Assembly (NCBI RefSeq): GCF_028750675.1
Contig: NZ_JAQQPZ010000004.1
Coordinates: 213,228 to 277,227 of the forward strand
DNA length: 64,000 nucleotides
Direction: 5' to 3'
Source of the DNA: Shewanella metallivivens
Lineage (GTDB): Bacteria; Pseudomonadota; Gammaproteobacteria; Enterobacterales; Shewanellaceae
Below are positions 44,493-55,144 of the stretch, piece after piece (the first letter of the stretch is position 1; each line of letters begins with the position of its first letter). The translations under genes were made by a program, and so were the position numbers. The notes below the pieces were generated by a model. The model was not told the DNA's origin, ran no database searches, and saw only the letters and a program-made list of their open reading frames with translations.

Positions 44493-47381
44493 TTATTCGT
44501 AGTCACTGAGAGGGACGCACGAACACATAAGGTTACGATCCCCATACACATCATCAATACGGTTAACCGTTGGCCAAAACTTATTCGCCTTAACCGCTGC
44601 GGTTGGGAACACGGCCACTTCGCGGCTGTACGGACGTGAGTCAAACTCAGGATCCATAATGTCTGCTAGTGTGTGCGGTGCATTGTGCAGTGGGTTGTTG
44701 TCTACTGGCCACTCGCCTGCTTCTACTTTGGCGATTTCGCCACGTATCGCAATCATGGCTTCGATGAAACGGTCTAATTCAACTTTAGACTCTGATTCAG
44801 TTGGCTCAATCATTAAGGTGCCCGCAACTGGGAAACTCATGGTTGGCGCATGGAAACCGTAGTCGTTTAGACGCTTAGCAATGTCCATTTCGGTCACGCC
44901 TGAAGCTTCTTTTAATGGGCGTAAATCGATAATACATTCATGGGCGACGCGATCATTTCGGCCAGTAAATAATACTGGGTAATGGGCTGATAGCTTTTTC
45001 ATGATGTAGTTAGCGTTTAACAATGCCGTTTGGGTCGATTGTTTAATGCCTTTAGTGCCTAACAGCTTGATGTACATCCAGCTGATTGGCAGGATGCTGG
45101 CACTACCATAAGGTGCGGCAGATACTGCGCCGTTATGGTCGCTTTCGCGCCCTGGTTTAATCACTGTGTGACCAGCAACAAATGGCGCTAGGTGAGCTTT
45201 AACACCAATTGGGCCCATACCAGGACCGCCACCGCCATGCGGAATAGCAAAAGTTTTGTGTAAGTTTAAGTGCGATACGTCGGCGCCGATAAAGCCTGGT
45301 GATGTTAAGCCAACCTGTGCGTTCATGTTTGCACCGTCGAGGTATACCTGGCCGCCATATTGATGGACGATTTCGCATACTTCGCGGATTGATTCTTCGT
45401 ACACACCGTGGGTCGATGGGTACGTGATCATGATGCACGATAAGCTGTCAGCTAACTCTGATGCCTTGGCACGTAAGTCTTCTAAATCAACGTTACCTTG
45501 TTTGTCACAGGCGGTAACAACCACTTTCATACCGGCAAGTTGCGCTGATGCAGGGTTGGTACCGTGGGCAGATTGCGGGATTAAACAAATGTCACGGTGC
45601 GAGTCGCCGCGAGATTCGTGGTATTTCTTAATTGCTAGCAAGCCAGCGTATTCGCCTTGTGCGCCTGAGTTTGGTTGAATACACACGGCATCGTAACCGG
45701 TGATTTTAACTAAAAACTCAGACAACTCATTGATTAACTGCGTGTAACCTTGGGCCTGCTCTAGCGGGCAGAATGGGTGCATGTTGGCAAATTCTGGCCA
45801 GCTGACCGGCAGCATTTCTACAGCTGCGTTAAGTTTCATGGTACATGAACCTAACGAAATCATTGAGTGGTTTAAGGCTAAATCTTTATTCTCGAGACGC
45901 TTAATGTAACGCATCATCTCGGTTTCGCTTTGGTAGCGATTAAACGTTGGGTGAGTTAATACCACATCTTGTCGTACAAGCGCTTGCGGAATTGACTGGC
46001 TGTCATTAGCAACGATGTCAGCATCGAGTGCTGCCACGTCTAAACCATTATCTGCACCTAAAATCACCTCAAACAACACGGCGATGTCTTCACGAGTGGT
46101 GGTTTCGTCTAGGCTGATACCCACTATGCCATCGGCATCGACACGTAAGTTAATTTGTGCGGCTAATGCACGGGCATTAATGGCTGCAACATCAACATCT
46201 TTAAGGCTGATAGTGTCAAACCAAGTGTTGTTAACTAGGTTAACGCCTTTAGCTTGCAAGCCCGCCGCTAAAATATCCGTTAAACGGTTAATGCGTGAGG
46301 CAATGGTTTTTAAGCCTTGTGGACCATGGAACACGGCATAGAACGATGCCATGTTGGCTAATAAAATCTGTGCGGTACAAATGTTTGAGTTAGCTTTTTC
46401 GCGGCGAATATGCTGTTCGCGCGTTTGCATGGCCATACGTAAGGCTTTGTTACCGCGGGTGTCTTTTGACACACCAATAATACGCCCTGGCATTGAACGT
46501 TTGTGCTCGTCACGGGCAACAAAGAAGGCCGCGTGTGGCCCGCCGTATCCCATTGGCACACCAAAACGTTGCGCACTACCAAATACCACGTCGGCGCCCA
46601 TCGCGCCCGGCGACTTAAGTAATAATAGCGACATAATGTCTGCAGCAACGGTGACAACCACCTTGTTGTCACGCAATGTGGCAAACAGTTCAGCGTAATC
46701 GGTAATTTGGCCGTAACGGTTGGTGTACTGGAATAACGCGCCAAACAGTTCGTAGTTGACGGCTTCATTAGCTGGGCCAACAACCACCTCAAACCCAAAG
46801 CATTCTGCACGGGTTTTTACTACATCCAAGGTTTGCGGGAAAACGTCATCTGCCACAAAGAAGATGTTGGCTTTTTTAGCTTTAGACACACGCTTGGCCA
46901 GCGCCATGGCTTCTGCTGCTGCAGTGGCTTCGTCAAGTAATGACGCTGACGCAAGGTCAAGGCCAGTTAGGTCCATCGACACTTGTTGGAAGTTTAAAAT
47001 GGCTTCAAGACGACCTTGAGCGATTTCAGGCTGGTATGGCGTGTACGCGGTGTACCAACCTGGGTTTTCAAACACGTTACGCAAAATGACATTGGGGACT
47101 TGCACGCCGTAATAGCCCATACCGATATAGCTTTTAAACACTTTGTTTTGATCTGCTATGTTACGGATATAAGCGATACCTTCGGCTTCGCCGCATGAGT
47201 CACCAATAGTGAGGTCTTGCGGAAGAAGAATTTTACCTGGTACCGTTTGAGCGGTGAGATCGTCGAGTGACTCAGCACCAACAAAGTTCAGCATATCTTG
47301 CTGTTGCTCTGCATTTGGGCCGATGTGACGAGTCAGGAAAAGTTCGTGCTGTTCTAGTTGTGTCAGGGTTTGCTTGGTCAT
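44493..47381 (-). CDS. gcvP: Glycine dehydrogenase (decarboxylating), P-protein
   Basis: This is a 962-residue full-length fused P-protein. The PLP lysine is in [21 protein letters not shown] (about residue 710). The N-terminal half carries [17 protein letters not shown] equivalents and [16 protein letters not shown]. It decarboxylates glycine and transfers aminomethyl to lipoyl-H-protein. It is last in the gcvT-gcvH-gcvP order; 226 bp separate it from gcvH. The ATG at 47381 is family-consistent ([22 protein letters not shown]). Confidence 0.97.
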   Translation of the reverse strand: MTKQTLTQLEQHELFLTRHIGPNAEQQQDMLNFVGAESLDDLTAQTVPGKILLPQDLTIGDSCGEAEGIAYIRNIADQNKVFKSYIGMGYYGVQVPNVILRNVFENPGWYTAYTPYQPEIAQGRLEAILNFQQVSMDLTGLDLASASLLDEATAAAEAMALAKRVSKAKKANIFFVADDVFPQTLDVVKTRAECFGFEVVVGPANEAVNYELFGALFQYTNRYGQITDYAELFATLRDNKVVVTVAADIMSLLLLKSPGAMGADVVFGSAQRFGVPMGYGGPHAAFFVARDEHKRSMPGRIIGVSKDTRGNKALRMAMQTREQHIRREKANSNICTAQILLANMASFYAVFHGPQGLKTIASRINRLTDILAAGLQAKGVNLVNNTWFDTISLKDVDVAAINARALAAQINLRVDADGIVGISLDETTTREDIAVLFEVILGADNGLDVAALDADIVANDSQSIPQALVRQDVVLTHPTFNRYQSETEMMRYIKRLENKDLALNHSMISLGSCTMKLNAAVEMLPVSWPEFANMHPFCPLEQAQGYTQLINELSEFLVKITGYDAVCIQPNSGAQGEYAGLLAIKKYHESRGDSHRDICLIPQSAHGTNPASAQLAGMKVVVTACDKQGNVDLEDLRAKASELADSLSCIMITYPSTHGVYEESIREVCEIVHQYGGQVYLDGANMNAQVGLTSPGFIGADVSHLNLHKTFAIPHGGGGPGMGPIGVKAHLAPFVAGHTVIKPGRESDHNGAVSAAPYGSASILPISWMYIKLLGTKGIKQSTQTALLNANYIMKKLSAHYPVLFTGRNDRVAHECIIDLRPLKEASGVTEMDIAKRLNDYGFHAPTMSFPVAGTLMIEPTESESKVELDRFIEAMIAIRGEIAKVEAGEWPVDNNPLHNAPHTLADIMDPEFDSRPYSREVAVFPTAAVKANKFWPTVNRIDDVYGDRNLMCSCVPLSDYE

Positions 47382-47574
47382 GATAAACCTTGTTCCAAAT
47401 CGACCAGTTAAGGCGGTAGGGCACAGAACTGGAAAAGGGTGAAAACGTGTAATACGTGACTAACCCGTAAAGGGTTTATATGCAGCACACTTGCCCTTGG
47501 CTTATCGCTGCCAAAGGTGCAATGGCCCTGCATTTGCCAATCACTTTAGCTAAGCGCTAAAGGTACATAGCAAA

Positions 47575-47594
47575 GAAGCTCCCTAGGGAGCTTC
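47575..47594. other. 20 bp perfect palindrome between gcvH and gcvP
   Basis: GAAGCTCCCTAGGGAGCTTC is fully self-complementary and lies 14 bp after the gcvH stop. As RNA it would form a hairpin without U-run, possibly limiting read-through or setting an RNA end. The remaining 190 bp before gcvP hold another stem (CTTTGGC/GCCAAGG) but no gene and no glycine riboswitch motif that I can see. Confidence 0.6.
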
Positions 47595-47607
47595 CTGTGT
47601 TTGGCGA

Positions 47608-47997
47608 TTATTCTTCGTCAATCACTTCTTGATAACCGTCGGCATCAAGTAATGAATCAATTTCTGACTCATCAGATGGCATGACACGGAAGAACCAACC
47701 GTCGCCATATGCGTCACTGTTGACTAACTCTGGCGAGTCTTCTAATGCTTCGTTTACAGCAATCACGTCACCAGAAATGGGGGCATAAATGTCTGATGCG
47801 GCTTTAACTGACTCAGCCACTGCACAGTCTTCACCAGCAGTTACTGTGTCGCCTACTTCTGGTAATTCGACAAATACCATATCGCCAAGAAGCTCTTGAG
47901 CATGCTCAGTGATACCTACAGTGTAGCTACCGTCTGCTTCTTTACGGATCCATTCGTGCGAAGATGCATATTTCAAGTCTGCTGGAATAGTGCTCAT
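47608..47997 (-). CDS. gcvH: Glycine cleavage system H protein
   Basis: This is a 129-residue lipoyl carrier. The lipoylated Lys lies in [15 protein letters not shown] (about residue 65). GDGWFFRV is the usual C-terminal landmark. It shuttles aminomethyl and reducing equivalents among P, T and L proteins. Second gene of the gcvTHP operon. Confidence 0.97.
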   Translation of the reverse strand: MSTIPADLKYASSHEWIRKEADGSYTVGITEHAQELLGDMVFVELPEVGDTVTAGEDCAVAESVKAASDIYAPISGDVIAVNEALEDSPELVNSDAYGDGWFFRVMPSDESEIDSLLDADGYQEVIDEE

Positions 47998-48177
47998 TGT
48001 TGTTGTTCCTTTATCTGATGTTCTAGTTCTTAATCAATAAATTCTTTTAGGGTAAACGACAACCCGACTTTAGTGAAAAGCGTGTTGCGATGTTTGATCC
48101 ATTTTTAATGTCAGCGCTGTTGATAATAATCAATATTGACTGACAAGCAAACGTTGTAAACATGCAATTACTTTACA

Positions 48178-49272
48178 TTAAAAGACTTGTTTACCGTTGC
48201 GCACAAAGCTCGGCGCGATAACTTTTACCGCAACCCGCTTTTTACGCATTTCAACTTCGGCTGTGGCACCTACACCCGCAGGCACACGAGCCATTGCAAT
48301 TGAGTAACCTAGGGTTGGCGAAAACGAACCGCTAGTAATAACACCTTGATGCTCTACACCGTCTGCGTCGGTGAAAAAGACAGCCATATCATGGCGTAAC
48401 ACGCCCTTTTCTTCCATGACGAGGCCAACTAACTTATCTGTGCCAGCTGCTTTAATTGCGGTTAGCGCTTCGCGGCCAATAAAATCACGATCACTTGGTT
48501 CCCATGCTACAGTCCAGCCCATGTTGGCGGCTAACGGGTTAATTGACTCGTCCATGTCTTGACCGTATAGGTTCATGCCGGCTTCTAAACGTAAAGTGTC
48601 ACGTGCGCCAAGACCGCATGGCTTAACGCCTGTGTCTAATAATGCTTGCCATAACGCTTCGGCTTCGGCTTCTGGAACAATGATTTCGTAGCCCGCTTCA
48701 CCGGTATAACCGGTAGTCGCAATAAATAAACTGCCTGACTGCACGCCAAAAAATGGCTTCATGCCTTCTACGGCTGCGTTTTGGTCGGCGCTGAACACCT
48801 GTGCGGCTTTCGCTTTAGCGTTAGGGCCTTGTACGGCTATCATGGCCAGTTCTGGACGCTCGGTAACCACAACATCAAATGCAGCGGCTTGTTTGTTGAT
48901 CCACGCTAAGTCTTTGTCGCGTGTGGCTGAGTTAACCACGACACGGTAATGCGTATCGGTGAGGTAATAGGTAATAAGGTCGTCGATGATGCCAGCGCTT
49001 TCATCTAGCATGCCGCCGTAAAGCGCTTTGCCTGGTACAGTGAGTTTGGCAACATCATTAGCAAGTAACTTACGTAAAAAGGCACAAGCCTCGCTGCCGG
49101 TTACGTCAACGACGGTCATGTGCGATACGTCGAACATGCCTGCATCTTGACGCACTGCATGGTGTTCTTCGATTTGAGAGCCGTAATTTATCGGCATTTC
49201 CCAACCGTGAAAATCAACCATTTTGGCTTTTGATTCTAAATGCTTGTTAAAAAGTACAGTTTTGCTAGCCAT
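48178..49272 (-). CDS. gcvT: Aminomethyltransferase, glycine cleavage T protein
   Basis: This is a 364-residue folate-dependent enzyme. [31 protein letters not shown] at the N-terminus, [10 protein letters not shown] and [22 protein letters not shown] are diagnostic. It moves the methylene group to tetrahydrofolate and releases ammonia. AGGGAT precedes the ATG. First gene of gcvTHP. Confidence 0.97.
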   Translation of the reverse strand: MASKTVLFNKHLESKAKMVDFHGWEMPINYGSQIEEHHAVRQDAGMFDVSHMTVVDVTGSEACAFLRKLLANDVAKLTVPGKALYGGMLDESAGIIDDLITYYLTDTHYRVVVNSATRDKDLAWINKQAAAFDVVVTERPELAMIAVQGPNAKAKAAQVFSADQNAAVEGMKPFFGVQSGSLFIATTGYTGEAGYEIIVPEAEAEALWQALLDTGVKPCGLGARDTLRLEAGMNLYGQDMDESINPLAANMGWTVAWEPSDRDFIGREALTAIKAAGTDKLVGLVMEEKGVLRHDMAVFFTDADGVEHQGVITSGSFSPTLGYSIAMARVPAGVGATAEVEMRKKRVAVKVIAPSFVRNGKQVF

Positions 49273-49347
49273 TATTATCCCTTTTTTTGAGGCCTTTCTT
49301 GTATAGGTCTTTGATAAAATGCGCTGAAATTATACTCTGCAGACCTG

Positions 49348-49361
49348 TTTTGTATACAAAA
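49348..49361. promoter_or_regulatory. Palindrome in the gcvT promoter
   Basis: TTTTGTATACAAAA is a perfect 14 bp palindrome. On the minus strand TATAAT lies 19 bases after its TTGTAT, so it would cover the -35 region of a gcv promoter. TTGTATACAA-type sites are used by some GntR regulators; the factor here is unknown. Confidence 0.45.
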
Positions 49362-49492
49362 AAATTTTCTAATCCGAGCATAATCGCATTAGTTTAGCTA
49401 ATCCATTGCTGTTATATTTTTTTACACATCTTTTTACAATAAAATGACTGATTTAACTGTATTGCCTGATATTAAACAAGTTTCTACATTAG

Positions 49493-50716
49493 CTAAGATG
49501 AAATTGACTCACGACAAAGTTTAGGTAATGTCATCTTGTTGCCCATAGCCTGTTTGATGAACACTGTTTTCAGCCCAGCAACATTATCAACTAAGGTTAG
49601 GCCAATATCACGAATGGCTTTTTTAAGCGGATGACTGCCGGCAAACAGTCTTTTAAAACCTTCCATGGTGGCAATCATCTCCATTGCGTCAGCTTTACGC
49701 CAACGTTCAAGTGCACGTAAATGGCTATATTCGCCTAAATCTTTGCCTTGTTCGTGCAGGTCGGTAAAGGTGTCGACAATACTGGCAGCGTCTAAAAAGC
49801 CAAGGTTTACGCCCTGGCCAGCTAACGGATGAATAGTATGTGCAGCATCACCAGCTAAGACTAAACGATGGCGAGCAAAGTGACGCGCATAACGCATGCG
49901 CAGTGGGAATGATTGACGCTCGCTTTCAACCTGACACACTCCTAAACGGCCATCGAGTGCCGCAGTTAATGCCTTGCCAAATTCAACATCATCTAGGGCT
50001 TGTAAATACTCGGCTTGCTCGGGTGACACTGACCACACGATGGAACATAAGTTATCTTCATACAGTGGCAACATGGCTAATGGGCCACCGGGTAAAAAGG
50101 CTTGCCTGGCGGTAGCATCATGAGCGAGTTCGGTGCGGACGGTTGCCACTATGGCGTGGTGGCCGTAGTCCCAAAACGTTAATGGAATATTGCATTGCTG
50201 GCGCACCCAAGAGTTGGCACCGTCTGCGGCAACCACCACCGCGGCGCTAACGTTGTCACCATTAGCAAGAGTGAGCCAGGCTTCGCGCTCGCCAAAGGCG
50301 ACACGCTCGAGACGCTGGCCTTCAAGGTGGGTTAGATTGCTGATTTCGCTGGCACGTTTGGCAAGGGCGAAGCTAATTGCGTCGTTCTCAATAATCGACC
50401 CTAAGTAGGTTTCGCTAATGCTGTGAGCATCAAATTCAATTTTGCCTAGACCGTCTTTGTCCCACACTGACATTTTTTGATAAGGACTCATGCGGCTGTC
50501 GTCGAGGAATTGCCATGCGCCGAGGTTTTCCAGCAGTTGCTGGCTGGCTTTGTTAATGGCGCTAACACGTAATTTAGGCTCACCACTGACGACTTGGGTT
50601 GTTCCTGCGTCGATCACTACCACTTTAAGGTCTGCATTCGCTAAACCAATGGCGGTTGCGAGTCCGACCATTCCCCCGCCAACAATGGCGACATCATATG
50701 TTTGGGTTGAAAACAT
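49493..50716 (-). CDS. ubiI: UbiI/VisC-type FAD hydroxylase of ubiquinone synthesis
   Basis: This is a 407-residue flavin monooxygenase. YDVAIVGGGMVGLATAIGL binds FAD, VAADGANSWVRQ and LAGDAAHTIHPLAGQGVNLGFLDA are the DG and GD motifs of UbiH/UbiI/UbiF. Position after ubiH and before gcvTHP matches E. coli visC (ubiI), which hydroxylates C5 of the ring. The ATG at 50716 with AGGA upstream is preferred; the frame opens at TTG 50722. Substrate position is inferred from synteny. Confidence 0.82.
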   Translation of the reverse strand: MFSTQTYDVAIVGGGMVGLATAIGLANADLKVVVIDAGTTQVVSGEPKLRVSAINKASQQLLENLGAWQFLDDSRMSPYQKMSVWDKDGLGKIEFDAHSISETYLGSIIENDAISFALAKRASEISNLTHLEGQRLERVAFGEREAWLTLANGDNVSAAVVVAADGANSWVRQQCNIPLTFWDYGHHAIVATVRTELAHDATARQAFLPGGPLAMLPLYEDNLCSIVWSVSPEQAEYLQALDDVEFGKALTAALDGRLGVCQVESERQSFPLRMRYARHFARHRLVLAGDAAHTIHPLAGQGVNLGFLDAASIVDTFTDLHEQGKDLGEYSHLRALERWRKADAMEMIATMEGFKRLFAGSHPLKKAIRDIGLTLVDNVAGLKTVFIKQAMGNKMTLPKLCRESISS

Positions 50717-50740
50717 GGACAATCCTTACCTTAAAATGAG

Positions 50741-52021
50741 TTAACGCCAGCCCATGGCCGTTTGTGCTACGGGGCGTTTTAACGGCGGTAGCCAAGACAA
50801 TAACCGTAGGCCAATATTGCGCCCAGCCACTAATGGCCAATATTGATTGGAAAAGCCACGGACTAAAAATTCGATGTTACGCAAGGTGCTGTCGCGATCG
50901 TGTTGGCGAGCAGCCAAATATTGATGTACTAACGCACTACTACCCACATCAACTTCACCTTGTTGTGTAAACGCTTGCGCTATCACATCTAACAATCCCA
51001 CCACATCACGCAGACCTAAATTAAACCCTTGCCCTGCAATAGGGTGTAGGGTTTGCGCGGCATTCCCTACAAACACACAACGGTGATATATCGGTCTTGG
51101 CATGTATGACAAGGTGAGCGGGTAACTGACACGTTGACCAACATCAACAAACCGGCCGGCCCTGTGGCCAAAGGCATGTTGTAATGCGGCTAAAAATTCG
51201 CTTTTATCGGCATTTTTTAAGTCATCTGCTTGCGTTGGCGGCAATGCCCACACTAGCGAATAACGCGATAGTCCTTTGGCAGAACTTGTTAATTGCGCTG
51301 AAGGTTCTTTAAGTTGCGTCGATGCTGCCATATTTTGCATAGGCAGTAAGGCAAGAGGGCCGGTTTGAGTAAAGCGCTCATACGCCCAATTATGATGAGG
51401 CGCAGAACAAACCACATTGGCAACAATGGCCGTTTGCTGAAAATCAACGTGTTCAGTTGTTTGGCCTAAATGCTGACGTACTACTGAGTGCGCGCCGTCT
51501 GCAGCCACCAGCAACTGGCAATGTAGTTGACTTCCGTCGTCTAACAACAATAAGTGGCCATCTTGTTGGGCCTGTAAATCGGTGACTTTAGCAGGGCAAT
51601 AAACCTGCACCGACGATTTAGCCAGCTCATCAAATAACACGCTGCCCACTTTAGCCAGTTCAACCACCTGCCCTAGTGCATCTAACCCTAATGGTTTAGC
51701 ATTTAGCTCGGTCATACCAAAGTGGCCGCGATCAGACACATGGATGTTTTCGATGGGTGTACCTAAATGCTTAAGCTTCGACCAAATACCCAAACGGCTT
51801 AACTCAAAAATAGAACCATGAGCAATTGCAATGGAGCGAGCGTCAAACCCTGGGTGTTGATTGTCAGCTACATGGGCTTCAATTAAGGCAATGCGAAGCG
51901 GACGAGACAAAGTGGTAGATAACTTCGCCAGCCCTAGGGCAAGGGTGGCTCCTGCCATCGCACCACCGACAATAGCAATGTCGACGGCCTGAAGTTGAGT
52001 TGAATTGTGTGCTGTGGTCAT
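50741..52021 (-). CDS. ubiH: 2-octaprenyl-6-methoxyphenol hydroxylase
   Basis: This is a 426-residue FAD monooxygenase. VDIAIVGGAMAGATLALGL, VAADGAHSVVRQHLG and FVGNAAQTLHPIAGQGFNLGLRDV are the conserved motifs; FVGNAAQTLHP is typical of UbiH. It hydroxylates ring position C1 in aerobic ubiquinone synthesis. It precedes ubiI with a 24 bp gap (one operon). Confidence 0.88.
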   Translation of the reverse strand: MTTAHNSTQLQAVDIAIVGGAMAGATLALGLAKLSTTLSRPLRIALIEAHVADNQHPGFDARSIAIAHGSIFELSRLGIWSKLKHLGTPIENIHVSDRGHFGMTELNAKPLGLDALGQVVELAKVGSVLFDELAKSSVQVYCPAKVTDLQAQQDGHLLLLDDGSQLHCQLLVAADGAHSVVRQHLGQTTEHVDFQQTAIVANVVCSAPHHNWAYERFTQTGPLALLPMQNMAASTQLKEPSAQLTSSAKGLSRYSLVWALPPTQADDLKNADKSEFLAALQHAFGHRAGRFVDVGQRVSYPLTLSYMPRPIYHRCVFVGNAAQTLHPIAGQGFNLGLRDVVGLLDVIAQAFTQQGEVDVGSSALVHQYLAARQHDRDSTLRNIEFLVRGFSNQYWPLVAGRNIGLRLLSWLPPLKRPVAQTAMGWR

Positions 52022-52051
52022 ACGCTGCGCCGCGGCTAATACCGATAGAAA

Positions 52052-52627
52052 TTAATGAATAGTCGATGATTTGTCGGTGTCATTTAATGGCATATCTAAA
52101 CCAAACTCTGAGTAACATAAAATGGCTGACATTCTGACAAACTCTTGTAATTCAATGTAGGCGGTTTCTGATTCGTCATCATCGCCAACATCAAACTCAA
52201 CTTGGGCGATTTCTGCTAAGTCTTTAATCACTTCGCGCACGTCGGGTGACGCTTTAGCTAATTCAGGTTGAATAATGGCGATACCAGTTAAAAAGCTTTG
52301 GGTCCACAGTGCTAATGCTTCGACACGTTGGCTAAGTGAGACTTCTTCTTCTGGCAGTAATAAAGTAAAGCCAAATTCGAAATCAGCCAAACGGGCGACC
52401 GTGTCTTGATAAAGCTCAGTAATTAAATGCTGCAAATTATGTTCTAAGGCTTGGCCGTCGTTCATTAGCTCAACCAATGGTTTTAGCCACGCCATATGGT
52501 CTTGTTTTACACCACCACAAATTAGCCCAACAAGTGCACCATGCACTTCTACTGGGTGCTGGCCAATTTCGGCCGCATCTAAGGCTTGTTTAAGTTTTTC
52601 GATACATAACGAAGGTGGGGTTGCCAT
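52052..52627 (-). CDS. ygfB: YgfB/YecA family protein (UPF0149)
   Basis: This is a 191-residue acidic helical protein. EVHGALVGLICGG and SLSQRVEALALWTQSFLTGI mark UPF0149. The role is not fully established. It lies 30 bp before ubiH; in E. coli pepP sits between the two and is absent here. AGGA precedes the ATG. Confidence 0.88.
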   Translation of the reverse strand: MATPPSLCIEKLKQALDAAEIGQHPVEVHGALVGLICGGVKQDHMAWLKPLVELMNDGQALEHNLQHLITELYQDTVARLADFEFGFTLLLPEEEVSLSQRVEALALWTQSFLTGIAIIQPELAKASPDVREVIKDLAEIAQVEFDVGDDDESETAYIELQEFVRMSAILCYSEFGLDMPLNDTDKSSTIH

Positions 52628-52851
52628 GGTTTTTTCCTAATAGCGCGATAACAGTCTCAATGCTAGCAGAGATAGTATGATGCTCCAAATACTAGCGCGA
52701 GTTGTGCTCAAATTTGTGAATAGTAATACAGCGATTGCAGGCGATTTGTTCAGTCAAACAGCAAATCGTTAAAAACCCTTGTTGTTGCCTTGCTCTTTTA
52801 AATTCAGCCCTATATAGTTCGCGAACTAACTAAGGGATCTGAGGCGACATT

Positions 52852-53160
52852 ATGAGTAACAGTGCTGTTGAAATTACCCTTTTGGGACGCACCTACTCTA
52901 TCGCATGTCCAAAGGGACGTGAAGATGCCTTACGCACTGTGGCCAGAGAAGTTGAAAACCAACTGACCACCTTAAAGTCGCGCACTAACAATTTAAGCCG
53001 TGAAGAATTAGCCATTATGGCTGCACTGAACATTGGCAATGAATTGTTTGAAGAAAAGCAAAAAAATAAACAATATATGGCGCAAATGGATGAGCGTATC
53101 TCGTTATTACAAGCAACATTAGAAACATCGTTGGTTGAACGAAGCCGCAAGGATGACTAA
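52852..53160 (+). CDS. zapA: Cell division protein ZapA
   Basis: This is a 102-residue protein. The N-terminal EITLLGRTYSIACPKGREDALRTVAREVE head and C-terminal coiled coil match ZapA, which bundles FtsZ filaments at the division site. It is divergent from ygfB and directly upstream of 6S RNA, the standard gammaproteobacterial order. Confidence 0.93.
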   Translation: MSNSAVEITLLGRTYSIACPKGREDALRTVAREVENQLTTLKSRTNNLSREELAIMAALNIGNELFEEKQKNKQYMAQMDERISLLQATLETSLVERSRKDD

Positions 53161-53204
53161 ACTAAGAATTCAGAATTAAGTTAAACATGGCTTGATTCTA
53201 CCCT

Positions 53205-53392
53205 GTTTTGCTCCCTGGGATATGCGCGAGTTGGCTATGTCCCTGTGCCGATACTTACAAACCCAGGGTGAATGCTTTTGTTGACATTGTGCATGCTCGG
53301 CTCGTACCGAGAAGCCTTAGGAAATGAACATTTACCCGCCTTGAACCTACGGTTCAAGGGCTACGCCGGCAGCGGTATTTTGGGGAGCATCC
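53205..53392 (+). ncRNA. ssrS: 6S RNA
   Basis: Located after zapA as in other gammaproteobacteria. The sequence has the conserved blocks GTCCCTGTGCCGATA, GCATGCTCGGC...CGAGAAGCCTTA and CCTTGAACC...GGTTCAAGGG. Terminal arms GCTCCC (53210) and GGGAGC (53383) pair. 6S RNA mimics an open promoter and binds sigma-70 RNA polymerase in stationary phase. The ends are estimated from the pairing to within about 5 bases. Confidence 0.92.
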
Positions 53393-53634
53393 TAATTTTT
53401 ATCTATATCACGCTTACGTGCTAATTATGCAACACCTCCTAGCGTCATTGACTCTGTAATCCATTGATGAATGGACAACGAAAATGTTCGCTGTTAGCAC
53501 CTCTTTCAAAATAAGCAAAACAGCGCACCTTCACACTTTAACGTGTCAGGCTAATTACTTAGTCTTACACGGTTGTTTTAACGCTATTGTTAATGTATAA
53601 AACATTAAATATTAATAACTTGTAAACATGGATC

Positions 53635-55086
53635 ATGATAAGTCGTAGCGTTATCATTAAGGTTTACTGCACCATTATTGTTGTTCTACTGTTCACTTTA
53701 ACCGGCTGTAAATCCACTCCCCCCCCAGCGAAACCCATTAATACGACGCCTGCAGAGCTATCTCATTTACCTACAGATGCTCTTACTCAAGGCACAAATA
53801 TTATTGACACTCAATTGAGTCTAGCTGACCGACATTTATATCTGGCTAACAGTGGCAATATTAAAATGCTGTCTACGGCTCAATGCCCGATAGAGATATC
53901 AGCCCATCGAGGTGATTTTCGCCAGCCAGAAAGTAGTGCCAATGCGATTGCCTCAGCATTGAATGACAACTTTAACAGTGTTGAAATTGACGTGATGTTG
54001 TTAAAGGACGGCACTTGGGTTAATCATCACGACAGCCAAACGGGCCGTGCAACCGTGTATTACACCGGCGAACGGTTCAAACTAAACCGCATGAGCTTTA
54101 AAGAATTTGCTAACCTTAAGCTGCGAGACAAGCACAGTAACAATTTACTCAATCAACGCCCTATTGCCGCTATTGAAGCTTTTAAAACCTTTGCTGCGTA
54201 TCGCAAACGCAACCAACAACTCAATGTTGAAATTAAATCAGACACCAACGGCCAAAAGTTAGTTGAACTTGATAACATGCTCCGCAAATACATAGGGCTA
54301 GGTGGGTTTTATTATTCTGCAACCAACCAAGAAACCCTTTATAAATTACGAGGCATTAACCCCTCTGTGTATTTAGGTTTTATTCAAGGTGGCCACCCTA
54401 CCAGCGTTGAAAAATTAGTCGCCGATTTACGTAAAGGCGTCAAAAATGATGCGTACTATTTAGATAATCAAAATAACCTTGAACTCGTAGGCCGTTACGG
54501 AACAAAACGTTACCGCTCACGCTATAAAGACTACACCGCAAAGTCGTCGTTATCTGCATTACAAAAAAAGCTAGGAAGTCATGCTGGCATTCATTTAGAT
54601 ATTCGCAGCTTTATCCAACATCCAAATGTGTTAACTCACGCACACCAGCTTGGTATGAAGGTATATACCTACTCCCTGAATGGTAGCGAATATCATCAAT
54701 CACAGTTAGTTAAATTATCTCCATCAAAGTTACCTGATGGGGTTATTGTCGATGCAACGCCCTACAACATTTGCCAACGTTTATTTAATGCCGCAACCCC
54801 CATAAAGCAATACCAAGCAATAAGCCCAATGGGTCGTTATATTACGTCATTACCGCAAGATGCCGACTTTGACCGTTTTGATGAAATGCGCGGCTATCAA
54901 CAAGAAGGTTACTATTTGTCGTTAAACTCCGGCCTTAAAGCCATTCATAGCGTGCAGCGAATCCCTGACATTAACAATATACCGACACCGTTGTTAGAGC
55001 ATGGTTTCCCGACGATTACCGATGAAAAGATTGATAACGACACCGGCGAAACCATTATTTTAAGGTTGCCGACACATTCGCAGTAA
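53635..55086 (+). CDS. Glycerophosphodiester phosphodiesterase-fold lipoprotein
   Basis: This is a 483-residue lipoprotein (lipobox FTLTGCKS, Cys about 25). The GDPD catalytic set is present: SAHRGDFRQPESSANAI (His-Arg-Gly), VEIDVMLLKDG (Glu, Asp) and VNHHDSQTG (second His). The TIM barrel continues to PDGVIVDATPYN (about residue 380) and is followed by about 100 extra residues ending in ILRLPTHSQ. It may hydrolyse glycerophosphodiesters or a related phosphodiester in the periplasm. It starts a three-gene set (58 bp to the next gene) placed between 6S RNA and fau. Confidence 0.75.
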   Translation: MISRSVIIKVYCTIIVVLLFTLTGCKSTPPPAKPINTTPAELSHLPTDALTQGTNIIDTQLSLADRHLYLANSGNIKMLSTAQCPIEISAHRGDFRQPESSANAIASALNDNFNSVEIDVMLLKDGTWVNHHDSQTGRATVYYTGERFKLNRMSFKEFANLKLRDKHSNNLLNQRPIAAIEAFKTFAAYRKRNQQLNVEIKSDTNGQKLVELDNMLRKYIGLGGFYYSATNQETLYKLRGINPSVYLGFIQGGHPTSVEKLVADLRKGVKNDAYYLDNQNNLELVGRYGTKRYRSRYKDYTAKSSLSALQKKLGSHAGIHLDIRSFIQHPNVLTHAHQLGMKVYTYSLNGSEYHQSQLVKLSPSKLPDGVIVDATPYNICQRLFNAATPIKQYQAISPMGRYITSLPQDADFDRFDEMRGYQQEGYYLSLNSGLKAIHSVQRIPDINNIPTPLLEHGFPTITDEKIDNDTGETIILRLPTHSQ

Positions 55087-55144
55087 TACATAACCTGAGC
55101 TCAGGTTACATAAAAATTAAAAATAATGGCTGATAAAAACGACT

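Noticed and set aside
46015..46810. Several frames of 100-150 codons opposite or overlapping gcvP
   Set aside because: They are shadows of a strongly conserved gcvP frame and show no start signals or recognisable domains.
49273..49492. Possible glycine riboswitch upstream of gcvT
   Set aside because: I looked for the conserved glycine aptamer blocks on the minus strand and found none; the spacer between gcvH and gcvP also lacks them.
53393..53634. Possible continuation of the 6S RNA transcript into a second RNA
   Set aside because: The 240 bp after 6S RNA is AT-rich and shows no stable conserved structure that I can support.
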